Positions 1 through 8,518 of a stretch of 64,000 nt of DNA are shown piece after piece. This stretch comes from UBA1563 sp037440065. Lineage in GTDB: Bacteria > Bacteroidota > Ignavibacteria > Ignavibacteriales > Ignavibacteriaceae. Position numbers and translations under genes: made by a program. The stretch is taken from assembly GCA_037440065.1 (NCBI GenBank), contig JBBIUV010000015.1:62001-126000 (forward strand), in the 5' to 3' direction. The notes beneath the pieces are model-generated. The model had not been told where the DNA came from and did not search any database. It worked only from the letters and a program-made list of their open reading frames with translations. The stretch's first letter is position 1; the number at the start of each line of letters is the position of its first letter.

Positions 1-365
1 AAGAAACACTTTTCAACAAACTTTTTAAAAGTGATGAATTTATTCTTGCCCAAAAAGAAGAAGGAAAAGACATTACCAATCGCCGGCTATATATAGAAAA
101 CAAGAAATTGAATGGTGAAATTACCTTTAAATTTAGTGACGTTGGGGTTGTTGAAGGAAGACTCCAACTCCAGGACGGATATTATTTTCTAACCGTTGAA
201 GAAAGCGACAGTATTATTTCAACCAACGGAACCGTAGTTCCTATAAATAAATTCAAAAGAATTATTTGGGAAAAAGATATAAAAGTTTTAAAGTTCGAAA
301 TGCTTACCGATGTTAATCTTGATGACTTGCGGGAACTTGCACCATTTTATAAACCGAATAATTAA
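1..365 (+). CDS. 3' end of an unrecognised protein (5' cut by window edge)
   Basis: The frame is open from base 3 to the TAA at 363-365, so this is the last ~120 residues of a gene that starts before the window. An internal TTG at 108 could be misread as a start, but the coding sense continues upstream without a stop. The visible part is soluble, alternates charged and beta-prone stretches, and ends in YKPNN. It has no membrane segment and no motif I recognise. It lies 67 bases upstream of priA on the same strand and may be cotranscribed with it. I assign no function. Confidence 0.6.
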   Translation, partial: ETLFNKLFKSDEFILAQKEEGKDITNRRLYIENKKLNGEITFKFSDVGVVEGRLQLQDGYYFLTVEESDSIISTNGTVVPINKFKRIIWEKDIKVLKFEMLTDVNLDDLRELAPFYKPNN

Positions 366-432
366 AAACATTCTATGACTAAATCTCTTTCTCATTTTGT
401 AATTTATCTTTTGGAATTCGGAATTTCACCCC

Positions 433-2892
433 GTGTATGTTGAAGTCGTTTTTCCGCTGCCATTTCGTAAAGCTTTTACTTATGCGGTTCCGAATGATTT
501 AGAAGAACAAGTTCAGATCGGGGTACGAATAGTTGCGCCTTTTGGTAAAAGGGTGTTAACGGGGTTTATTATTTCGGTTCTTGAAGAAACTTCAGTGACT
601 GAGAAATTAAAGAAAATTTATGACGTTCTTGATACCATTCCTATCTTTGATTCAACTTCGATAAAATTTTATGAATGGCTTTCCGAATATTATCTCTGCT
701 CTCTTGGTGAGGCGTTTAGACTTGCAATTCCGCCGGGAACAGAAGTGCAATCAAAGAAGCACATTTCTGTTGATGTAAATTTTTCTAAAAAACTGTTGGA
801 GAATGGAGAAAAAAAATCCTCGATCCAAAAGACTCTTTTGAAAATCTTTTCAGAAAATGAAACGATTAGTTATCACCAACTTCAACAGCAAGCAAAAAGA
901 AAAAATCTCCTCTCACCGCTTCGAACATTGGAAAAAGCTGGCGCTATCACCATTCATGATGAAGTCGACAAAGCTAAAGTCCGCATAAAAACAATTCTTT
1001 CCGTAAAGCTCTTAAAATCGGCTGAAGAAGTTTATGAGTTCATTCCAACGATTGAAAATAAATCGCCCAAGCAAGTTGATGTTTTATTGAAACTTGTTTC
1101 CGGACAGCACGAAATGCCGCTACAACAACTTTTGCTTGAAACGAAAGCTTCGGCTGCATCGATAAAAGGATTAGAAAAAAAAGAGATTGTAACCATCGTC
1201 AAAAAACAGATAGAGCGGACTTTTCAAGAACCTTATTCGGAAGAGTTGATAGATTTTGCACTAACGTCAGACCAAAATAAAGTGTTGGATGAAGTTTCTC
1301 CTTTTCTCTGCAATTCAGAATTTAAAGTTTTTCTATTGCATGGAGTCACCGGAAGCGGCAAAACGCAAGTTTATATCGAACTTGTTAAAAAAGTTTTAGC
1401 GCTTGGCAAAACGGTGATCATACTTGTACCCGAAATATCATTAACACCACAAATGACGGCACGACTAACAAATAATTTTAAGGGAATTGTTTCTGTAATT
1501 CACAGTAAAATGTCCCCCGGTGAGAGGTTTGATTCGTGGCAAAATATTTTAAAGGAAAAATCACAAGTAGTAATTGGTGCTCGTTCAGCGCTATTCTCAC
1601 CACTTAAAAACATTGGGCTAATACTAGTTGATGAAGAGCATGACGGAAGTTATAAGCAGGATGAAACTCCACGATACAATGGAAAAGATGCGGCATTGAT
1701 GCGGGCAAAATTTTCCAGCTGTCCAGTTTTACTTGGTTCAGCCACACCATCAGTTGAAAGCATGTATCTTGCGACTACAAATAAATATCAGTTGCTCAAT
1801 CTCCCCATTCGTGTGGATGATGCAAAGCTTCCAAAGATTACTTTGGTAAACATTAATGATGAGAAAAAACTTAACCGGATGGAAAGCTTTTTCTCCAAAA
1901 CCCTGCTTGAAAAAATTGAAGAACGGTTGAAGAAAAAAGAAGGAGTAATAATTCTTCAAAACCGGCGAGGATTTGCAACGCAGATTTATTGCGTTGAGTG
2001 CGGACAAATTGAAACGTGCGACAATTGTTCTGTTTCGCTTGTCTATCATATTAATGAAAACACCCTGCATTGTCATTACTGCGGGTTTGTGAAAGAAGCT
2101 CCGCCGGTTTGTAATCATTGCGGTTCGCCGCATCTTAAATATTTTGGCACCGGAACTGAACGTGTTGAAGATGAACTTGCATATTACTTCCCGAATGCTG
2201 TTTTGGAACGGATCGACTCAGACGCAATTTCTAAAAAAGGGAATTTAGGAACAATTCTCTCCAACTTTAAAAGCGGAGCAATTGATATTCTTGTTGGAAC
2301 GCAAATGGTTGCAAAGGGAATGGATTTTTCCCGTGTCGCACTGGTTGGAGTTATTTCTGCAGAGACAAATTTATGGCTCCCCGATTTTCGCGCGGATGAA
2401 CGAACGTTCCAACTATTAACGCAAGTTAGTGGAAGAGCCGGCAGAAGTAAAATTGAAGGGGAAGTCGTAATTCAAACACAGAACGACAAACATTTTGTGC
2501 TGCAAAAAGTTTTGCAAAATGATTACGACAGTTTTTATAAAAAAGAAATCTTCGACCGGGAACACCGTGGTTACCCGCCGTTTATGCGTCTTGCCGTAAT
2601 CGAAGCAAAAGATAAAGAAGAGAAAAAAGCGCTCGGCGCGATGAAAGAATTTTATAACGAACTGCTCGCGTTTAAAAAGTATTTAAAAATTACTTCACCG
2701 ACTTCCGCGGTTCTGGCACGACTGAAAGGGGAATATCGTTTTCAAATCGTTCTAAAAACCGATCGCGTTACCGATCCTTCGGGAAGTATCTTAAGAAAAG
2801 CAATTTCGGAATCGTTCACCCGTTTCAACCGGAAAACAATATTTAAAGACGTTAAAATATTTTTTGATATTGACCCGCAAAGCATTTTGTAA
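433..2892 (+). CDS. priA: Primosomal protein N' (replication restart helicase PriA)
   Basis: PriA recognises stalled forks and D-loops, unwinds the lagging-strand arm and starts reloading of the replicative helicase. The 819 residues have the family layout. There is an N-terminal DNA-binding region, a superfamily 2 helicase core with Walker A GVTGSGKT near residue 303 and DEEH near 399, and then a zinc-binding insertion with eight cysteines in CxxC pairs (about 520-566). This is followed by the GTERVEDEL and SGRAGRS helicase motifs and a C-terminal PriA domain. Length is typical. The start is GTG at 433; no clear ribosome binding site precedes it. A strong hairpin follows the stop. Family assignment is very secure. 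Confidence 0.96.
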   Translation: MYVEVVFPLPFRKAFTYAVPNDLEEQVQIGVRIVAPFGKRVLTGFIISVLEETSVTEKLKKIYDVLDTIPIFDSTSIKFYEWLSEYYLCSLGEAFRLAIPPGTEVQSKKHISVDVNFSKKLLENGEKKSSIQKTLLKIFSENETISYHQLQQQAKRKNLLSPLRTLEKAGAITIHDEVDKAKVRIKTILSVKLLKSAEEVYEFIPTIENKSPKQVDVLLKLVSGQHEMPLQQLLLETKASAASIKGLEKKEIVTIVKKQIERTFQEPYSEELIDFALTSDQNKVLDEVSPFLCNSEFKVFLLHGVTGSGKTQVYIELVKKVLALGKTVIILVPEISLTPQMTARLTNNFKGIVSVIHSKMSPGERFDSWQNILKEKSQVVIGARSALFSPLKNIGLILVDEEHDGSYKQDETPRYNGKDAALMRAKFSSCPVLLGSATPSVESMYLATTNKYQLLNLPIRVDDAKLPKITLVNINDEKKLNRMESFFSKTLLEKIEERLKKKEGVIILQNRRGFATQIYCVECGQIETCDNCSVSLVYHINENTLHCHYCGFVKEAPPVCNHCGSPHLKYFGTGTERVEDELAYYFPNAVLERIDSDAISKKGNLGTILSNFKSGAIDILVGTQMVAKGMDFSRVALVGVISAETNLWLPDFRADERTFQLLTQVSGRAGRSKIEGEVVIQTQNDKHFVLQKVLQNDYDSFYKKEIFDREHRGYPPFMRLAVIEAKDKEEKKALGAMKEFYNELLAFKKYLKITSPTSAVLARLKGEYRFQIVLKTDRVTDPSGSILRKAISESFTRFNRKTIFKDVKIFFDIDPQSIL

Positions 2893-2901
2893 GATGAAAG
2901 G

Positions 2902-2932
2902 AATGCAGAATAATTTTCAATTATTCTGCATT
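2902..2932. terminator. Bidirectional terminator between priA and the Yip1-type gene
   Basis: A perfect 14-bp inverted repeat (AATGCAGAATAATT / AATTATTCTGCATT) with a 3-base loop sits in the 55-base gap between two convergent genes. Its position suits termination in both directions. The following bases are T-rich rather than a pure T run. Confidence 0.8.
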
Positions 2933-2947
2933 TCACTTTCAATAATT

Positions 2948-3766
2948 TTAAGCAAAATTTTGGAAGAACGGTACTGATTTCATTAAGAAGAAAAGAATAA
3001 GACCCCAAACAATCCAGGTACCGAAAACGAAGTAATAATATTTTTTACTGTCTCCTGCGCTAAAAAGTTTTGTCATTCCGAGTGCAACTACAAAGTAAAT
3101 CCAGATGGAAAAGACATCCAATTTTGCGAGGAGAAAACCGACAAATGTTTTTGTATCGACAGAAAACAACGTTGCCGCTGAAACATCACGCGCCATTTTC
3201 CCTGTAACCAAAGCAAAAATAGTTACAAGCACCATACTGATAATTCCGATGTAGCTTGTTAAACCGGTTGTAACCAATACATGCTTGTATGTTCCATCCG
3301 CTTTGAAAATAAATTTGATAAAGAGAAAATAAAATCCGGCGATAATGAGATAAGCAATAAATCCAATTACCAAAATACTTACAGCCGTAAGCACCATTCC
3401 TGCAGCGCCGCTCATTTTATCCATCTGATCTTCAATAGTTTGCAGTTGTTCTTCGGCTTGCTGTTTGGAAAGCGTACCCTTATCAACTTGTTCTTGCAAA
3501 CGTTTTTCAACAGCATCCATCTGTTTTTGTTTCATTTCTGCTTTAATCTGGGGATTACCCATCATGATAATTTGAGAAATGATAACAACCACGAACATGG
3601 CTAATACCGGAAGCAGCCAGTCAATTGTTCTAATCGGAAATTTAGCGATACTTGCAAAAGTATTCCCCGGTTCTGAAAAAATTCCCACAAGTTTATCGGA
3701 ATGACTTAATTCCTGTTCTTCAACAGGAATTTGATCGGTTTGTGGTTGATTCTCTAATTCACTCAT
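2948..3766 (-). CDS. Yip1-family integral membrane protein
   Basis: This 272-residue protein has an acidic, glutamine-rich cytoplasmic N-terminus of about 45 residues with the motif FSEPGNTFASIAKFP. About five hydrophobic segments follow, with a charged Q/E/K-rich helix between the first and second. This is the architecture of bacterial YIP1-domain proteins, whose exact role is unknown and which are often linked to membrane organisation. The start has an AAAAAGGAAAAA purine tract upstream. It converges on priA and is followed upstream by a lipoprotein gene on the same strand. Assignment is by topology and general resemblance, so moderate. Confidence 0.65.
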   Translation of the reverse strand: MSELENQPQTDQIPVEEQELSHSDKLVGIFSEPGNTFASIAKFPIRTIDWLLPVLAMFVVVIISQIIMMGNPQIKAEMKQKQMDAVEKRLQEQVDKGTLSKQQAEEQLQTIEDQMDKMSGAAGMVLTAVSILVIGFIAYLIIAGFYFLFIKFIFKADGTYKHVLVTTGLTSYIGIISMVLVTIFALVTGKMARDVSAATLFSVDTKTFVGFLLAKLDVFSIWIYFVVALGMTKLFSAGDSKKYYYFVFGTWIVWGLILFFLMKSVPFFQNFA

Positions 3767-3815
3767 GTTTTTTCCTTTTTGTTTATAAGATGATTACAAA
3801 AACAGAATACTCCGG

Positions 3816-4610
3816 TTACGTTGTAACAGTGCCGGAATTCAAATTGATGGTATAGGTTTTACCATTAAAAGTTAACGTTGCCGTTTGATTTCCAATAAAA
3901 GTAACCGTTCCCATATAGTTAACTTTTTTACCCGATTTCAATGTTGCTTCCAAAGCCACGGTAACCGTACCGCTTGAAATTTGATAGGTTGATTTTGGCG
4001 CTTTCAACGACGTAAAAGTCATCATTGTTGCAAGGGTGAAAGTTTTATTTGTTGCTGTAACCGTAAAGGTACTGAAATAGTAAGCAACTCCACTTAACGT
4101 TATCGTATCGGACGAAGGAGAAATGCCCGATAAATAAGTGCTGCTGAGATACGTTGAATCCTGATATGAATATCTTCCGGTTTTTGCCGTAACACTGCCG
4201 TATGCCATAATATTTACTTTTGCGGTATCACACGTAGGTACATAAATTAAATATTCCTGCCCTTTTTTTATAAATCGAATTTTTAAATTTAGGTAGTAAT
4301 CATAAGTGGTGTAGGTTGTGTTACCTGTTTTGTGAATTGTGGAATCAATGTTTGGAGAGTTAAGCTTGTTTGGCTGCAATGTTAAAACAGTACCGTTTGA
4401 ACTTTCGGCTGAAATATTAACAACTCCGGTTAGTCCACAGCCGCTTTCTCCGGAGACTAACGATTTAGCAACAGCGTCTGCTACTTCGTCATCGGTAAGT
4501 GTTTCGGTTGGTGTGGTCCCAGGATCTGTTGGGTCCTCCGATTTTTTGCACCCGCTAAGAGCGAGGAAAAAGACAAATACAACAACAAAAAAATGAGCAT
4601 AGAATTTCAT
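3816..4610 (-). CDS. Lipoprotein of unknown function
   Basis: The protein starts with a lysine-poor hydrophobic signal sequence ending in the lipobox LSGC, followed by KKSEDPTDPGTTP, so it is predicted to be a lipid-anchored envelope protein. I chose the ATG at 4610 rather than an upstream TTG at 4625. It has AAAGGAA five to twelve bases upstream and places the signal peptide at the very N-terminus. The mature ~240 residues are rich in Ser, Thr and beta-prone repeats such as TVTATNKTFTLAT, which suggests a beta-sandwich. No enzymatic motif was recognised. Confidence 0.75.
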   Translation of the reverse strand: MKFYAHFFVVVFVFFLALSGCKKSEDPTDPGTTPTETLTDDEVADAVAKSLVSGESGCGLTGVVNISAESSNGTVLTLQPNKLNSPNIDSTIHKTGNTTYTTYDYYLNLKIRFIKKGQEYLIYVPTCDTAKVNIMAYGSVTAKTGRYSYQDSTYLSSTYLSGISPSSDTITLSGVAYYFSTFTVTATNKTFTLATMMTFTSLKAPKSTYQISSGTVTVALEATLKSGKKVNYMGTVTFIGNQTATLTFNGKTYTINLNSGTVTT

Positions 4611-4625
4611 ATAAATTCCTTTCAA

Positions 4626-4920
4626 TGATAATTAGTTAAATTATTTGTGATTAACTCAACATTGCAGAACAATTCAATTCATTGCCATGCAATATTACTA
4701 AATTTGAATAAAATAGTAAAATAAACTTAAACAAAACTTAAGGTGGGGGAATAACACCTTCGTGTTATTTTGATTTTCAGTTATGGTTAATCACATCGTG
4801 CAATAACCGGTTAAAGATCACACTATAACCCAATCTTTTTTACTCTCCAAAGTATTTGTCTCTCAAAAACTAATGAGGTAGTTTACTGATAATATTTTAA
4901 AAATTTAATAAAAAAGTTTT
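4626..4920. other. Intergenic region between divergent lipoprotein gene and tnaA operon
   Basis: This 295-base gap separates two divergent genes and must hold both promoters. A TAAATTTG at 4699-4706 matches the Bacteroidota -7 element TAnnTTTG on the + strand, but no TTTG lies at the right distance upstream. A perfect 8-bp hairpin lies at 4750-4769. A tiny ORF at 4783-4806 (MVNHIVQ) has no tryptophan, so a TnaC-type attenuation leader is not evident. No clear Shine-Dalgarno precedes tnaA. Confidence 0.5.
4750..4769. repeat. 8-bp hairpin AATAACAC-CTTC-GTGTTATT
   Basis: Perfect inverted repeat with a CTTC tetraloop, followed by TTTTGATTTT on the + strand. It could end a short transcript initiated at the possible -7 element at 4699, or be a copy of a small dispersed palindrome. 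It lies 150 bases before tnaA. Confidence 0.55.
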
Positions 4921-6291
4921 ATGAAAACTATAATCGAACCATTCAAGATCAAATCGGTTGAACCGATACGTTTTACAACACGAGAAGAGAGGGAGGTAAT
5001 TTTAAAAGATGCCGGATTCAATCCTTTTCTTATCCACGCAGATAATGTTTTAATTGATTTACTCACCGATAGCGGAACATCCGCAATGAGCGCAGCACAG
5101 TGGGCGGGAATCATGCAAGGTGATGAATCATATGCAGGTTCAAAATCTTTTTACCGTTTTGAAGAAGCAATAAAAAAAATTACCGGGATGAATTTTATTA
5201 TTCCAACCCACCAGGGAAGAGCCGCAGAAAAAATTCTCTTCTCCATCGTTGGTGGAAAAGGAAAATATTTTCCGAACAATACTCACTTTGATACCACACG
5301 CGCCAACATTGAGTTTTCCGGCGCTGAAGCGGAAGATTTTCTAAACGAAATTGGAAAGCATCCTGAAATTCGCGCCGACTTTAAAGGAAATATGGATGTT
5401 GAAAAACTTGAAAAATTTATTCAGGAAAAAGGGAAAGAAAATATTCCACTCTGCATGATCACCATTACAAATAATTCCGGTGGCGGTCAGCCGGTTTCAA
5501 TGCAAAATATTCGCGAGACAAAAGAAATTTGTAAAAAGTACGGCATTCCTCTTTTTATTGATGCGTGCCGCTTTGCCGAAAACGCCTACTTTATCAAAAC
5601 AAGAGAAAAAGGATACGAACAAAAATCAGTACTTGAAATTGCGCAGGAAATTTTTTCATACGCAGACGGCGTTACCATGAGCGCAAAGAAAGACGCACTA
5701 GTTAACATCGGCGGATTTTTAGCCATGCAAGATGAAAAACTCGCAACACAGTGCCGCAATCTTTTAATTGTTACCGAAGGATTTCCAACTTACGGTGGAC
5801 TTGCCGGAAGAGACCTTGAAGCCGTTGCTCAAGGTTTGGAAGAAGTGTTGGATGAAAATTATCTTCATTACAGAATACGAAGCGTTGAATATCTTGGCGA
5901 TAAGTTAGTTGCTGCCGGTGTTCCCATTATTGAACCGCCCGGCGGTCATGCAATTTATATTGATGCAAAAAGATTTTTACCGAACATTCCACCTGAACAA
6001 TTTCCGGGACAAGCAATTGTTGGCGCGCTTTATCTTGAAGGGGGCATTCGCGCTGTTGAAATCGGCAGTGTTATGTTTGGCAAATATGACGAAAGTGGAA
6101 AAACAATTTCTCCCCCTATGGAACTTGTCCGGTTGGCAATTCCACGCAGAGTCTATACACAAAGCCATATTGATTATGTGAGCGAAGTAGTTATCGACAC
6201 TTATAAACAGCGCGAGAAAATGCGCGGTCTAAAATTTACCTATGAGGCGCCGATGCTTCGTCATTTTACAGCAAGGTTTGAGCAACTATGA
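4921..6291 (+). CDS. tnaA: Tryptophanase (L-tryptophan indole-lyase), PLP-dependent
   Basis: The protein is homologous along its whole 456 residues to the beta-eliminating lyases tryptophanase and tyrosine phenol-lyase. Visible motifs are IDLLTDSGT (~45-53), PTHQGR (~95-100), the PLP lysine in MSAKKDA (Lys257) and LRHFTARF at the C-terminus. Three residues decide the substrate. Asp124, Ile381 and His448 occupy the places that are Thr124, Arg381 and Phe448 in tyrosine phenol-lyase and Asp137, Ile396 and His463 in E. coli tryptophanase. All three are of the tryptophanase type. The expected reaction is L-tryptophan to indole, pyruvate and ammonia. It heads an operon and its stop overlaps the next start by ATGA. 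Confidence 0.9.
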   Translation: MKTIIEPFKIKSVEPIRFTTREEREVILKDAGFNPFLIHADNVLIDLLTDSGTSAMSAAQWAGIMQGDESYAGSKSFYRFEEAIKKITGMNFIIPTHQGRAAEKILFSIVGGKGKYFPNNTHFDTTRANIEFSGAEAEDFLNEIGKHPEIRADFKGNMDVEKLEKFIQEKGKENIPLCMITITNNSGGGQPVSMQNIRETKEICKKYGIPLFIDACRFAENAYFIKTREKGYEQKSVLEIAQEIFSYADGVTMSAKKDALVNIGGFLAMQDEKLATQCRNLLIVTEGFPTYGGLAGRDLEAVAQGLEEVLDENYLHYRIRSVEYLGDKLVAAGVPIIEPPGGHAIYIDAKRFLPNIPPEQFPGQAIVGALYLEGGIRAVEIGSVMFGKYDESGKTISPPMELVRLAIPRRVYTQSHIDYVSEVVIDTYKQREKMRGLKFTYEAPMLRHFTARFEQL

Positions 6292-7118
6292 TCGGCACGA
6301 AAAACTTATCGGGATATTTAAAACACAACAATAAAAAACAGATTTGGCGGATTCTGATTTCTGAGACAGATAAACTTCTTATTGAAGAACGCAATCCGAA
6401 AACAAGAGAAGTTTTTTTCTCTTGCTACGATCTTTTAACCAAAGCAAAAATCTTTTCAAATTTTCAATTCGATGAAAAAGCGTGGATAGGCATTGAAGGG
6501 ATAGAAAATGATATTATCATTTTCCATTTTTATCTAAAACCCGATATGCCGCAGCATAGAGGATTTTTTGCCTATGATCTGAAACAGAAAAAAATTCTGT
6601 GGAAGAATGAAACATTAACATATTTTTTTTCAGACAACGAAAAGATCGTCGCTTTTCAACAGCAGTTTGATGGAAGATTTTATGTGGAGATTGATTTAAG
6701 TACAGGAGAGGTGATCCGTAATCTTGGTGCGGAGTATGCTCAGGTAAATCGGTTAAAAGAAGAGGCTCAAGCAAAAAAATCATATACCGATTATCTCTTT
6801 CCGGAAATCTTTAATCCGTTAAACGATGACCCGCAATTTGATTGCCTTAGAAATTCGATTTCCAATTTTTCATTCTCTGGACAGGTAGAATACATTCAAA
6901 ATGGAAAATCTCTCTTCTTCACTTTTCATGAAAAAAAAGATGAGAAATTCACCCAGCATTTTTATATTTGCGATACAGCAACCGGTTCGCTTTTATATTC
7001 CGCCGTTCTGAACAAAAATATTCATCAATACGCAGTCGATTCGTTTTTCCTTTACAAGAGATTTCTCTTCCTTATAAAAGAAAAACAAATCATTGAAATA
7101 GTAAAAATGGATATCTAA
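6288..7118 (+). CDS. DUF4905-like hypothetical protein
   Basis: This 276-residue protein starts at an ATG that overlaps the tnaA stop codon by four bases, so the two are translationally coupled. It has no signal peptide or membrane segment. The pattern of an IWRILIS-type opening, LLIEERN, aromatic-rich beta strands and FAYDLKQKKILWKNE resembles the DUF4905 proteins of Bacteroidota, which look like small beta-propeller or beta-sandwich folds. I recall this family only loosely, so the label is tentative. Function is unknown. It is followed after 11 bases by the AmmeMemoRadiSam A gene. Confidence 0.6.
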   Translation: MIGTKNLSGYLKHNNKKQIWRILISETDKLLIEERNPKTREVFFSCYDLLTKAKIFSNFQFDEKAWIGIEGIENDIIIFHFYLKPDMPQHRGFFAYDLKQKKILWKNETLTYFFSDNEKIVAFQQQFDGRFYVEIDLSTGEVIRNLGAEYAQVNRLKEEAQAKKSYTDYLFPEIFNPLNDDPQFDCLRNSISNFSFSGQVEYIQNGKSLFFTFHEKKDEKFTQHFYICDTATGSLLYSAVLNKNIHQYAVDSFFLYKRFLFLIKEKQIIEIVKMDI

Positions 7119-7129
7119 CTGAGGAAGTT

Positions 7130-7711
7130 ATGTTTCTAACAAAAGATGAAAAAGGAATATTGCTTTTGATCGCACGTCAGTCGATCGAATCAATTTATGA
7201 AGAATCCCCTTCGATGCCGGAGATTGATTATGCCCGCCATCCATCGCTTGTTGTGCATACCGGATGTTTTGTTACTCTCACCAAGCAAAAGCAATTACGA
7301 GGCTGTATCGGTTACGTTACCGCCCATACCCCGCTAGCTGAAACTATCTGGGAAGTTGCCAGACTTTCCGCGCTCGAAGATCCGCGATTTCCACCTGTTT
7401 CTCCCGAAGAGATTGGCCGCATTTTGATTGAAATTTCAGTTTTAACCCCGGCTATTCAAATTTCAAATTATAACGAAATTAAAATTGGCACACACGGATT
7501 AATTTTAGACGAACCCGATGCCCGTGGACTTTTGCTGCCGCAGGTGGCAACAGAAAACCGTTTTACTCTTAACGATTTTTTAACAGCGTTGTGTCAAAAA
7601 GCCGGAATTGATCCTTATTTATGGCGGACGAGATTCTTAAATATCAAAGCTTTTACCGCGGAAGTTTTTCACGAAGAACAACACAGAGATCTCACCGGTG
7701 AAAGAAAATAG
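7130..7711 (+). CDS. amrA: AmmeMemoRadiSam system protein A (AMMECR1 family)
   Basis: The 193-residue protein carries the AMMECR1 signature: FVTLTKQKQLRGCIGY (~46-61), then the SALEDPRFPPV motif around 80-91 and ISVLTP near 105. AMMECR1 proteins are conserved from bacteria to humans. In bacteria they pair with a MEMO protein and a radical SAM enzyme. The biochemical role is not established; the invariant RGCIG motif is thought to mark the functional site. A good ribosome binding site (GAGGAAG) precedes the ATG. The end overlaps the MEMO gene by 14 bases, which supports joint production. Confidence 0.92.
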   Translation: MFLTKDEKGILLLIARQSIESIYEESPSMPEIDYARHPSLVVHTGCFVTLTKQKQLRGCIGYVTAHTPLAETIWEVARLSALEDPRFPPVSPEEIGRILIEISVLTPAIQISNYNEIKIGTHGLILDEPDARGLLLPQVATENRFTLNDFLTALCQKAGIDPYLWRTRFLNIKAFTAEVFHEEQHRDLTGERK

Positions 7712-8513
7712 ACCTCCATATTTCGCGGGATATTTTTATCCTGAAAAACCTAACGTTTTACAAGCGCTAATTCAAAAGATGTTGCACTCGGCATCGCACG
7801 ATTTTCATTTCCCGAATTTACATACCCTAGTTACTCCGCACGCAGGATATACTTACTCCGGATTAACAGCCGCGTACGGTTACAATGCAATTAACGGAAA
7901 AAAATATTCAACGGTAATAATTCTTTCGCCCAGCCACCACGAATATTTTCCCGGCATTTCAATTTATGATGGTGATACTTATGAAACTCCGCTCGGACTG
8001 GTGTCTGTGAATCTCGATGTCTCTGAATTATTAGTAAAGAGTTCAAAAAGAATATACCGAGGAAAAGAAGGGCATAGAGAAGAACATGCAATTGAAGTTC
8101 AGCTTCCGTTTCTGCAAACCGTTTTAAATGATTTTTCAATCGTTCCGGTAGTTATGGGAGATCAGAATCAAGTTTATGTTGAAGCGCTTGCAGAAAGTCT
8201 TGCGAGTGTTTTAAATGATGAAACGTTGGTTGTGGTAAGTTCCGATCTTTCGCATTATCATTCGCAGCAAAAAGCAGATTTGATGGACGCTAAAATTGCG
8301 GAACGTATTGAAGCGCTTGATTATGATGGGCTATCACGTGATTTGAATTCCGGCAAAAGCGAAGCATGCGGCGGCGGACTTATTCTTTCGATGCTGAAAG
8401 CCGTCGAACAAAAACAAAATAAAGCAAAAGTTATTCACCGTACAACTTCGGGAGAAGTTTCTCTCGATTACCAGCAGGTTGTCGGGTATCTTTCCGCCGC
8501 AATTTACAATTGA
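7698..8513 (+). CDS. amrB: AmmeMemoRadiSam system protein B (MEMO family)
   Basis: This 271-residue MEMO-family protein resembles extradiol dioxygenase-fold proteins. The residues of the MEMO metal pocket are visible: His48 in TPHAGYTYSG, His80/His81 in SPSHH, an Asp/His pair in SSDLSHYH and Cys224 in EACGGG. Human MEMO1 uses equivalent His/His/Cys ligands to hold copper or iron, so a metal-binding role is inferred here. The start is GTG, inside the end of amrA. It is the last gene of the + strand operon and converges on a T9SS-exported protein five bases later. Confidence 0.92.
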   Translation: MKENRPPYFAGYFYPEKPNVLQALIQKMLHSASHDFHFPNLHTLVTPHAGYTYSGLTAAYGYNAINGKKYSTVIILSPSHHEYFPGISIYDGDTYETPLGLVSVNLDVSELLVKSSKRIYRGKEGHREEHAIEVQLPFLQTVLNDFSIVPVVMGDQNQVYVEALAESLASVLNDETLVVVSSDLSHYHSQQKADLMDAKIAERIEALDYDGLSRDLNSGKSEACGGGLILSMLKAVEQKQNKAKVIHRTTSGEVSLDYQQVVGYLSAAIYN

Positions 8514-8518
8514 TTTTT

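Noticed and set aside
1750..2133. Antisense ORF inside priA (and many similar shadows in gyrA, gyrB, mfd)
   Set aside because: They lie opposite well-conserved coding sequence, lack recognisable motifs and have no separate start signals.
4783..4806. Possible TnaC-type leader peptide before tnaA
   Set aside because: The only small ORF in the gap reads MVNHIVQ, with no tryptophan and no proline near its end, so ribosome stalling on tryptophan cannot be inferred.
4921..6291. Tyrosine phenol-lyase as the identity of the PLP lyase
   Set aside because: Asp124, Ile381 and His448 are tryptophanase-type; tyrosine phenol-lyase has Thr124, Arg381 and Phe448.
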